Of a DNA stretch of 64,000 bases, positions 50,040 through 60,122 are shown one piece after another. The notes beneath the pieces are model-generated. The model saw only the letters and a list, made by a program, of their open reading frames with translations, did no database searches and had not been told where the DNA came from. How positions within the stretch are numbered: position 1 is the first letter of the stretch; every line of letters starts with the position of its first letter. Where the stretch lies: contig NC_052480.1 of the NCBI RefSeq assembly GCF_009730915.1, forward strand, positions 1,922,001-1,986,000. The letters are read 5' to 3'. The DNA is from Dioscorea cayenensis subsp. rotundata (taxonomy: Eukaryota > Streptophyta > Magnoliopsida > Dioscoreales > Dioscoreaceae). The translations under genes were made by a program, and so were the position numbers.

Positions 50040-51260
50040 ATGCTCCACTCTTCGCCGGCGCCGACGCCGGAGATCGACCTCACCGACCTCCCCGCCGTCG
50101 CCATCCTTGGCCGCGGCGCCAAAGGCGTCGTCTTCCACGTCCGCTCCCCCTCCGAACCTCTCGCCCTCAAAGCCATCTCCCGCTCCTCCATCGAGCTCAA
50201 GACCCGCTCCGGCGCTGGCTCCGACGATGCCTACAAGCGCGTCTGGTTCGAGCGCGACGTCCTCCTCTCTCTTCACCACCCCCTCCTTCCCACCCTCCAC
50301 GGCACCGTCTCCACCGACAAGATCATCGGCTTCGCCATCGATCGCTGCTCCGGTGGTGATCTCAACTCTCTCCGCCGTCGCCAAATCCGAGCATATGTTC
50401 TCCGATGATATCATCCGGTAACAATTCTACAATCTAAACCTAAAAAAAGTGAAAACCTTTTTGAATTTTTTTTTTCAATAGTTTTTTTTCTTTTGCTTAG
50501 ATTCTACGCGGCGGAGATGGTGTTAGCTTTGGAGTACCTTCACGGATTGGGGATCATCTACCGAGATCTCAAGCCGGAGAACGTCTTGATCCAAGACACC
50601 GGCCATATAATGCTCGTCGACTTCGATCTCTCCACCAAAATCCCTCTCCGATCACCGGAACCCTCATCCCTCCTCGTTCCTCCATCCATTTCTCCCATGA
50701 AAACGAAGAAGAAGAAGAAGTCTCCGCTTCTCCGATGCTTATCACGCAATGTAAACGTCTCACCGGAAACAACCGATTACCCAACCGCTTCACCAGCCAG
50801 CGGCAACGGCGACTCCGGCCACGGTCCGGGTAAGTCAAACTCATTTGTCGGCACAGAAGAGTATGTATCGCCGGAGATCATCGCCGGAAAAGGCCATGAC
50901 TATGGCGTTGATTGGTGGAGCTTGGGGATCGTTCTCTACGAGATGCTTTACGGTCGCACGCCGTTCAAGGGCGAGAATCGGAAGGAGACGTTCTACAGGA
51001 TCTTGTCGAAGTCGCCGGAGCTCGTCGGAGAGAGCACGCCGTTGAGAGACCTCATCGGAAGGTTGCTGGAGAAGGAGCCGGAGAAGAGGATTGGGTGCGA
51101 GGGTATAAAAAGCCATGAATTTTTCAGAGGGGTAGATTGGGAATCATTGTTGCTGATCTCGAGGCCGCCTTATATTCCATCAGGGGTAGATTGGGAAGAC
51201 TCCACGGATTTCATTGATGTTGAGAAGGTCGTTGAGGACGTCTTCGGCGATATTTCTTTA

Positions 51261-51302
<42 letters not shown>

Positions 51303-51335
51303 GCACACAAAAATGATGATTTTAGTGGGTTTTGA
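50040..51335 (+). CDS. AGC kinase, UNICORN (UCN)-like
   Basis: AGC group VIII Ser/Thr kinase; UCN restrains planar growth in ovules and flowers. Two exons, 50040-50417 and 50501-51335, with an 83-bp intron; about 403 aa. Marks: glycine loop GRGAKGVVF, catalytic Lys in [32 protein letters not shown] instead of DFG (VDFDLS) as in plant AGCVIII kinases, an insert before the activation segment, GTEEYVSPE, and a C-terminal hydrophobic DDFSGF that fits the PDK1-docking FxxF motif. One surplus A in AAA (50383-50385) of exon 1 (378 nt, 377 expected) shifts frame between LRRRQ and [11 protein letters not shown] run of about 13 Asn encoded by (AAT)n (51261-51300) lies between the kinase core and the docking motif. 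Strongly GC-rich third positions. Confidence 0.92.
51261..51300 (+). repeat. (AAT)13 coding microsatellite
   Basis: Perfect trinucleotide array in frame in the AGC kinase gene, giving about 13 consecutive Asn near the C-terminus. Likely to vary in length between individuals. Confidence 0.9.
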
Positions 51336-52440
51336 TATTATTTTTTTATTAAAATTAATTGTTCATATACTTGTTAACTGAAGGGTACTGATTTGTTTGT
51401 TTATATCAAATTATTTTTATGAAAAAAAAATTTTGGGATTGAAGAAGTGTGACCTTATATTATGCTATATTTGTATTTAATAAAATATAAAATATATGTT
51501 TATTATAATATTAGGTAAATTTTCATTTAAAGAAAATTTAAATTATGGTGATTGTGGGGAAGATAACATAAAACTGTCGTTTTAAAGCTATAATGTCAAT
51601 CTTTTTCATTGCTCATCCGTCTGTGTTGATTTATATATTTAAAATAAAATCATTGGATAATTTGCAAAAATATACTTCATTCATGTCCTCAATAACTTAA
51701 TATCATTAGTTATTTCACATAATTTAAAAAAAATTAGTTATCTTTTGAAAATTATCCCTTATTCATATTTCTCTCATATTATATTTTAAGAAGAGAATTG
51801 AATAAAATGTTAGGATAATTTTAGAAAAAAAATAATAAATATTTTTTTGATATTAAAAAATAAAAGATAAAAAATAACATGGGTTATGACAAATAAATAG
51901 TAACAAGGGAGTATATTATAAATTTGATATATTATATATTCAATACTGATATGTTATGGGCATGTGGAGGTGTGTTTTTAAAGGGTTTTTTTTATATAGA
52001 TAAAATATTATAATATTCCAAGGGACACAAATTTCAGGAAGATATTTTTAAATAGTTTAAAATAATGTCGATATAAGTTATATTATGACTTACAACAAAT
52101 GCTTTCTTGCTCTCCTCTAAATTACAAGATCTACATCTATTAAATCAAATATAAAAACACACCCATCCATGCAAACATGTGACACTTTGTTGTCCAACTG
52201 TCTTTTGATCAGACAAAAGTCAAAAAAATATAATACATTTACATTAATAATTATCAGAGTTTTATAACCTGATTTTTATTTAATCTGATCCTTCAAAACG
52301 CACAGTGGTATATTATATATATATATATATATTAGATGATCTCAGTGATAACAGAGATCATAGTAGTTGTTTACTCACTATATAAATTTGTTTTTAAAAA
52401 AAATTTAAACTATTAAGAATAACATAGTTAAACCATGATC
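51336..52440. other. AT-rich spacer, no supported gene
   Basis: 3' flank of the AGC kinase gene and low-complexity A/T DNA, with a (TA)n stretch at 52310-52332. Nothing gene-like. Confidence 0.55.
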
Positions 52441-52441
52441 C

Positions 52442-52682
52442 AAATTAAATACAATTGTCAACCATTGAATAGCCCAATGAAATGACACCAAAATATAAGG
52501 GGAGGTTATGTGTTCAAATCCCTCCTCCGACTGTCCTGTTCATACAATGTTTACCTGGGCTTTTTATACTATTTTCATACTGTACATACACTATATATCC
52601 GGGTTTCAGTACTGTTCCGTACTGTTTATATTCATATAAAAAAGGCGTTTGTCGTCTATTATTAAAAAAAAAATTAAATACA
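52442..52682 (+). mobile_element. SINE-like insertion with 12-bp target-site duplication
   Basis: A 217-bp segment (52454-52670) lies between two copies of AAATTAAATACA (52442-52453 and 52671-52682). It contains a box A-like TAGCCCAATGAAATG and a box B-like TGTTCAAATCCCTCC about 35 nt later, and ends in an A run. This is the form of a tRNA-derived SINE in plus orientation. The duplication is AT-rich, so chance similarity is possible. Confidence 0.55.
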
Positions 52683-53863
52683 GTCAATTAGACTTATAGT
52701 TAAGTTAAAAATCAATTTAAATATATTTTAAAATTTCTGTAAAATGAAAATAATTTTGGTAACATTTAATTTTCAACAAAATAAAATGATCTTTTCCTCA
52801 CACATATATATATATATATTTCAAAATTTAACTTTTAAAATTGTGTTTTTAATTTTTTTAATTATTTATTATTTTTTTAATGATTTATATAAAAAATTCT
52901 ATGGATAATTAAAATATATGTAGATTAATTGGAGCCAGTTGATTGAAGGATTGATATCAAAACAAGTGTCATACAACCATGAATACAAAGTGGATGGTTC
53001 ATGTTGTCTTTCAGGCCAAAATAAAAAAAGAATGTGACTTATGCAGGTGAGATTTGATGCCACCATTAAATTAGAACCATCTAAAAATTTTATTTTCCAT
53101 GTTATTATTAAATGGACATAAAGAGACAAGAAGGGTCATGTTTTTAATGAGTGAAAGAAACATTAATCTTTTTTCTCATGCATTAATTTCGTCAAATATA
53201 ATTAGGATTAACATTAAATGATATTAACTTTAAAAAAAATTAATTGCATAGTTTGAGAAACATATATAATTTAGATCAATATTAATTTTTTTAAAAAATA
53301 AATAAACCACTTAATTATTAGCACAAAGAAGAGAAAATTACAATGGCTCACTAGAAATAAAAAATGCTATAGAAAAATAATAACACAGAATAGAGATAAC
53401 AAATAACATATGACCAAAAAGTAATATATATCTCTAGGAAATGATTTTATTATTATTATTTTTTAGCTATAAGCACCGACTTGTGATTAATTTAAAAATA
53501 TATATATATATAGTGAAAAACAGGACTTTTGGAATAATATTACTTTTCTCGATTAATTTGCAATCCATTTGCTTCAAGGATGAATCAATTCTCCTCAAAC
53601 TTTATTTATGCTTCTTTTAGAACAATTATAATGCCCAACTATTCCCAATGGTAGACAATCATGAGATTCTCTTCTTCTTTCCAATTATAAACTTTTAATA
53701 AATAACAATTAAGTGAAAATTTCAAACTTCATAACAATTATTCCAATATTGCTCATGATTTATATAACTCTGTTTAAAACTGAAACTCTGATACAGTGTT
53801 GTTCCTTGATAATTAATATCATACATATAAAATAAAAATTTAAAGCTCACTGCATGTGTACAT
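52683..53863. other. AT-rich spacer, no supported gene
   Basis: Low-complexity A/T-rich DNA and the 3' flank of the amino acid transporter gene. No coding signal on either strand. Confidence 0.55.
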
Positions 53864-55421
53864 CTAATGGCCTCTCTGAAAACTCATAATCAGTGACTTT
53901 GAAGAGGAGATAGTTCCAATAACTCCAAAAACAGCTCCAATAATTATAATAACTCCATTGAGCACCACCACTTGTTTTGTAAGTTTAGGCCAGAAAATCT
54001 TCAAGTAAAAAGCACAAGGAAAGATGGCTGAAATTGCAACACTAACTAGTGAACCAGTTAAACTTAGAACACATTCAAAGTAAGGCACTGAAAGAGCTAG
54101 CACCAATATGAGCAACAAGAGAAGTGAACCTATGCTTCCTCTAATGGCCATCTTCATTCTTGAACTCATGTAAGAAGGAAGATTGTGATCTAATTGGGCG
54201 GCAAAAGGCGTGAACTCTAGCGCGTATTTAGTCATCGGTGTGAGCACCGTCGCCCACAGCGCTATTTTCGTGACGATGAGATGTCGAGGCATGCTTAGTG
54301 TCATCTGTGAGCTCACTGTTGGACCAAAGAGTTTGGCTCCCATGAATGCTAATCCAGTGTAGAGTGTTGTCACTAAAGTGAAGCTTGTTATTGATACCTG
54401 TACATAGATAAAGTTTACTACTAAATATTAATGCATGATCAAATTCATGCATGAATGGTAAAACAAATGGCACTTATTTATATATATATATATATATATA
54501 CCTTGGTGAATTTGGAAGGATCTTTCATGGCAGTGTAGATGTTGGGGAAGACAATATGACCGGCATAACTGAAGATATAAAGGCCTGAAATGGAGGGAAT
54601 CTTATGGAGTTGAAGAATTGGAATAGTTTGGTTGGCTTTTTAGTTCACTAAAAGCGGCTAAACATGCAACACTTGAAAAGATCAACATAGACATGAGAAT
54701 TCCTCCAAAGGACAAGAAGGAAATAGAGGAGAGATTCTTCAACCAAATGCTTGGAAGAGCAATCACAATGGCTATTACCGTGAGTAGTTGAGATGTAGAT
54801 AGGCGAAGGCCGGGAACTTGGAGATGAACTCCGGCGAAGACTAAGCTAAGGTTATCGCTTAAAGAGATCGTATAAGATACGAGGGTGAAGAAAATCTCTA
54901 CATAGATGAAAATAAAGGCTATGAGTTTTCCTTTTCTTCCAAATGCTTGATGACCAATGTCTGCATATGTCTTTGAGTTGTTGTCCTCTTCAAGGCATTT
55001 GCCAATGATGTGTGCTGTGTATGCACACATGATTCCAAGTCCTATGAGCAACAATGCTGATAACCATCCCTCCATTCTCTAGTGCATATGGAGTTGATAA
55101 TTGTCCAAGACCTATATATAAATTCCCATGACATATTAATCCATGTATATATAAGTTATGTTTATATATATATGTGTGTGTGTGATTACCTATGAGCATG
55201 CCAACCATGTTGATGACTGAATGAAGAAAGGAGCTAGTTGTAGTAGTGTTTGAAGTAGTAATCAAAGCATGATCACAGTTGCAAAGTTTCTTGTTTTGTG
55301 AACTATGGAGAGAGTTTAACTCAGTGGAAGCTAGCCATGCACCATGCATTGATTCACTGACTACTTGGTGACCCAACTCTAAGCATGAACAACATCCATT
55401 TGTCTTCTTATTATCCGGCAT
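53864..55421 (-). CDS. Amino acid transporter, AVT-like (AAAP family)
   Basis: Membrane carrier of the amino acid/auxin permease family; AVT members export neutral amino acids from the vacuole. Three minus-strand exons: 55421-55190, 55111-54502 and 54397-53864; about 457 aa. After a Cys/Ser-rich cytosolic N-terminus come SFLHSVINMVGMLIG, LGQLSTPYALENGG, YADIGHQAFG, SYTISLSDNLSLVF, YAGHIVFPNIYTAMKDPSKF and a hydrophobic C-terminal half with several helices, about ten transmembrane segments in all. Exon 2 holds two surplus bases: near 55067-55070 (between ENGG and WLSALLL) and in the A5 run 54637-54641 (between SELK and ANQTIPILQ); 610 nt where 608 fit. A TATA box lies at 55511-55520 on the minus strand. 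The exact AVT subgroup and substrate are not determined. Confidence 0.91.
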
Positions 55422-55510
55422 GATCTTGGATGCAATGTAAACTACGCAATCTTTAGATTTCTTTGTATTTGGTCTTTTCTTTTATGAATGTTGATGAGAG
55501 AATGGTGGTG

Positions 55511-55520
55511 TATTTATATA
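55511..55520 (-). promoter_or_regulatory. TATA box of the amino acid transporter gene
   Basis: TATATAAATA on the minus strand, 90 bp upstream of the start codon at 55421. Confidence 0.6.
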
Positions 55521-55529
55521 GTTGGAAAA

Positions 55530-56445
55530 GGTGGTGAAAATGCATAAGTATAAGCAAATGGGTTAATATCATATTTAGTACTTCTATTATTTTACTTTAT
55601 GCTCCTTTATTATAATTTATCAGTTGTCTCTATTTTTCAAATCTTTTGAAAATGTCAATCCTTCTCTCATATTCAAACGACTGTATTTTTTTTCGTCCAA
55701 GACGTTAACATGACACAGATCATTTCTAAACTAATAATATAAAAAAATACACTGGATGTAAATTACAGGAAAATAAGAAGGGTTAAGAGTTTTTAGGTAT
55801 TATCAGGATTTTTAAATATTAATACGAGGTTAATAAGTAATATATGCCACATCAGCGTTTTAGACTGAAAAATGAATGGTCATCTGAGAGAGATTGGTAT
55901 TTTCTAAACGTGAAAATAAAAAAAATTGACAGTGGATAAATTATAATAAGGGATTAAAAGGACATATTGATGATAATAAAAAGATTAAATAGGGTATTAA
56001 CAGTAAGCAAATTAAGAAGAAGTGATGAAATTCTATAAGTTATCTGGCATGACAAATTGTGATTTGTGGAACTTTGAGGTGTAAAGTTGGTGGGTATTGG
56101 TATTGGGTAGTGAGGTGATGTCAGACAAGCATCTTGTCAATTTGTTCTTCCTCAAAGTTTGGAGTATGGATAATTAATCATCTCTCTTATTCTACTTGCT
56201 GTGGCATGGCAAGGGTGATCAGAGCAGTGCTCGTTGGGTTGTTCTCTAAGGGATAATATCATCTGTTTTCCTTTCTTTTTTTTTTCCTTGGAGTTGGTCT
56301 TTTGTTTTATATGTGAGTTTGCTATGTTTGTCCCATTCGCCATCTTAATCCTCATTTAATTAATCAAAAGAATCAATATTAGCTTTCTAATTGTTTCTCG
56401 ATCATCATCATATTTGTTAGATTAATCCTTTAAACATGAATGTCA
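55530..56445. other. Upstream flank of the transporter gene, no supported gene
   Basis: AT-rich promoter flank. A short open frame at 56152-56355 shows no recognisable content. Confidence 0.5.
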
Positions 56446-56659
56446 GGCTCAATATGCAAATTTTTTTGTTTTGAGAAAGGCAACAAGCACCAAAATCCCA
56501 GACACGTGCACGTATGGGGAGTAAGGCTCTAACACCGACCCACGTGCCCTCACCTTGTATAGGACATGAGGTTCGATCCAAAATCCTCTCCAAAACGAAT
56601 GCCCTACGCAAGGGACCCAATACCAATTGACCCAAACGTCGTTGGTGGCTCAATATGCA
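56446..56659 (-). mobile_element. tRNA-derived SINE with perfect 13-bp target duplication
   Basis: A 188-bp segment (56459-56646) sits between two identical copies of GGCTCAATATGCA (56446-56458 and 56647-56659). Read on the minus strand it starts ACCAACGACG, shows a box A-like GGTCAATTGGTATTGGG and a box B-like GGATCGAACC about 45 nt later, and ends in an A-rich tail (AAAACAAAAAAATT). The perfect duplication and tail show a fairly young retroposed SINE. Family not named. Confidence 0.8.
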
Positions 56660-56733
56660 TTTGCAGAGGTGCAAAGCTTTTGAGGAATATTTTTTTAAAA
56701 AAAAATTTATACATGATTCTTTTCTTATTGAGA

Positions 56734-56765
<32 letters not shown>

Positions 56766-56810
56766 TAATAAACATCACAAATGTAATTAATTAGAGGTGT
56801 GCACACATGC

Positions 56811-56892
56811 TGGGATGGGATTTAATCATTCAGCAGTGCACCTCATCCTCCTGGGATGGGATTTAATCATTCAGCAGTGCACCTCATCCTCC
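56811..56892 (+). repeat. Perfect 41-bp tandem duplication
   Basis: Two identical head-to-tail copies, 56811-56851 and 56852-56892, each beginning TGGGATGGGATTTAATCATT and ending CCTCATCCTCC. No mismatch, so it is recent or an assembly duplication. Confidence 0.95.
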
Positions 56893-59800
56893 GACATAAA
56901 GTGTGAGTAACAAACTCAAACAAAGACCTAGAATCTATTAAAAAAAAATTTTAGTAATTTTTCAGATGTGCATACAAAACAACAACATTGGTCGGCAAGC
57001 AATAAGATTCAGTGTCGATATAGCAGCCATTAATGGAGGAATATATATACATAGACATCAAATTGGCTAATCGGATGCTCATATCGAATATATACTTCTC
57101 ATACATCAGCATTGTATATATATATATATAGTGTAACGTAAGTAAGTGTGAAACATGAAGGGATTAATTCATCTTCCATTATTCATTTGCTTTTATGATT
57201 CTTTTTGTTATAATTTTTCAAAAGGAAAAGAATTTAGGCTTGGAGAGAAAGAAAGAGAGGAGTGTCCACTGTGATTATGAATTCCATTAATGTGGAAATT
57301 CTTGTTCATGATTCATAACTACAAATTGGAGTAGTGGGAAGGTGGTGGTGGTGATTTCATTTTCATCTATGGCTGCTTCTGAACAAGAATCTTCCCAGCT
57401 TGTGGGAATTTAATGTCAACTCAGCCACTGCCAAGGAATCTTAATCACATGCATGTTTTTTTGTCTTCCAAACTTGAAGAAAATATGGAGAAAAACTAGT
57501 TGGTAATCAAATTAAGGTTTTCTAACCTAGTGATTTGTCTTGTTAGGAAAGATGTTATTAGGAAATTAGATGTGTGGAATTTTCAAATGTCTCTAATTTT
57601 TAAGTTCCCATCGGATACCGTCATATATATATATATATATGATGACGGATGTATTTGTTTTTGCGTATGCTTGTTAATAATTGTTTTGACCCTAAGCTCG
57701 ATCCAAACCTAATTCAAAGTTAATGATTGATGGGTCTGCCCAAGATCAATCCTAAAAAACTTTGGATTGGATATGGATATCATTTTTAAATGATAGACCA
57801 ATTCTTTTGGACTTTTTTTGGGTTGATTTAACAGGCTGACCAATGAGTTGATTTATTGAATTTATTATTAAATATTAATAATAATAAATTTTAAAAAAAT
57901 TCACAAAGAATATATAGAATGAGTAGGTGCCAATCCAGTTGGGATTTACTTATATTTTAGTAATGATGGGCTTTATATTTAAAATTTGGGCCGGTCCGGT
58001 CTGGCCCAAACTATTTATGAGACTCATCGGATTTGGGCTTGGGCTAGATCAAAGCCTTAATTTTCTGAGTTGAGCTGATCCGGCCCGGCCCAATGATGAG
58101 GGTGATCTTCTACTATGTTTTATATATATATATAACTATTTCAATGGTTATAATATTAAAAACAATTTAAAATTTTTTGACAAAATGTGAGATTTATGAA
58201 TAAAAAGAAAAAAAAAAAGGATAAATCGTCTATATTTTAAAAAAAAATTGTAAAAATTAAAACTATAATAGTGATGCATGATACAAGGGTTATATATCCC
58301 TCTCAATTCAATCGTTGAGCTTTTTTATTTTGATAAAAAAATTATTAAGAGTTAATTTCCTTATTTATTTTAAAGAAAAACAAGGGGTAGGTATAAAAGG
58401 GTGATTCTTGTTGAGATAAACATAAGTACATATGATAAATTTTAATCTATTGTTTGATTTGATCTTATGTTCATGAAGTATAATATACAACACTTTTAAA
58501 TAAATAAAATTTAATTTCAAAGTTAATTACGCTTTGGGACATAGTGCACAAGACCGTGATTTCAAGCCCTAGCTTTAAGCATCTCACATGAAAATATATA
58601 AATAAAATATAACTTATATATACTTCTATATCCCTCTAATTTTTTTTTTATCTATTTATAACATCTTTTAATTTTTAAAAAAAATAAATAAACCACTTTA
58701 ATTAAGATTCCTTTTAACTTTTTTTATAAATTAACGATTCCACATTTTAAAAATTTTCAACTTTTTGATCTCTTTTAATTTTAATTTAATTAAAAATTAA
58801 TAAAATTAATTTTTTTCTCTATCTCTCATTTTTATTTTCCATTTATAAATTCATTCCAAGCTCATAGAATTCACCGGAGTGTGCATACAATTAATTAGGT
58901 ATGATTGACCAACTTGGTCTCAAGTCCCTCATCAGCTCACTTGATTCATATGTTGTCTTAGTGAGCTCGGTAAAATATATAAGAATTTAATAGAAAGCTA
59001 GATGAGCTTACTAGAGTTATAGTGACTTTGTATCATAAGAATGATAAATATATATACCATTGCTCATTGAAGAAAAATTGAACTTACCAAAATTTTTTTA
59101 AATTTTTATGGGAAGCTTATGACTTTATTTATTTTTTTATAATAGTATATTAATAAATGGTTATATATATATATATATATTATAATTCATATGCACACAC
59201 CTAATGTATGGGCCTGAGCATGTGTGGCAGCCAGCCCATGTCACCTTGTGCTCGTGCTGGCCCACAACGCAATTGAAGCTGACAAAGCTCGTGTTCGCTA
59301 TGCGGCGGCCCATGCCTTTATTTATTTATTTATTTTTAATGAGATATATAAAATTATTTACATCCCATCATATATTCATATATATTAAAAAATATCCTTT
59401 AAAAATAGTTGAATAATGGGAAAACATCTTAATTTTAAATAATAAAAAAAAAATCCCTCTTGGAAACCAACACATAAATACATCAATTTTTTACTTTATT
59501 TTTTTTTAAATAAACCACTACATAATTACTAAGAGATTCAACAAAATATAAAAAACAACACCCACCAGTTATAAAGAGATATTAAATAGAAACAACCATA
59601 CAATACAAGAAAGATAGCAAGAGACATAATAATAAAAGAGAGTAAAAAGCAAATATCCTTGAACTACTACTACAAACTTTGAATCTACTCCTCTTCAAAA
59701 ATGAAAATGATTTTATTTAGATTCACCATTGTACTTCCATGTAAAGTTATAAAGTCAAAGCTGCACTTTACAGTAACGAGTGAATCCTCCAATTTAACTC

Positions 59801-60058
59801 TCTCTAAAACTTAAATCTACTCCTCGTCCCGAATAGAAATGATCTTATCTAAATTTACTATTACATTTGCATGTGAACTTATAAAGTCAAAACTGATGTA
59901 GCTCTCTCAGTCACCGGAACTTCAAGAGGGTTTTACGCTTATGATTATAGGATTAACAATTATGATGATCTTGTAATTCTAAAAAAAAAAAATGAAAAAA
60001 AAAAATGAAAAGGGTACTTCCGACATTTCATTAAAATGACTGGATAATGTTGTAATAA
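56893..60058. other. AT-rich spacer with degenerate repeats, no supported gene
   Basis: 57690-58100 contains GGGCCGGTCCGGTCTGGCCC and CGGCCCGGCCCAATG-type words, similar in style to 36570-36985. 59200-59310 is a small GC-rich island with GGGCCTG and GCGGCGGCCCATG. Several (TA)n runs (57119, 57621, 59165). No coding support. Confidence 0.5.
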
Positions 60059-60122
60059 TTGCACGATTTACAAAAATTCATCAATTTAATTATTTATTTA
60101 TTTATTTTCCTCGAAGCCGCAA

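Noticed and set aside
5762-55111. Programmed +1 frameshifting as an explanation for the surplus bases
   Set aside because: Seven sites in five unrelated genes with no shared slippery motif, several in plain homopolymers; assembly error is far simpler.
58520-58620. Possible fourth SINE (box B-like GATTTCAAGCCCTAG)
   Set aside because: No convincing box A, tail or target duplication could be found.
59204-59416. 70-codon frame in the GC-rich island
   Set aside because: Short, no homology, and the island looks like repeat-derived GGCCC-rich DNA.
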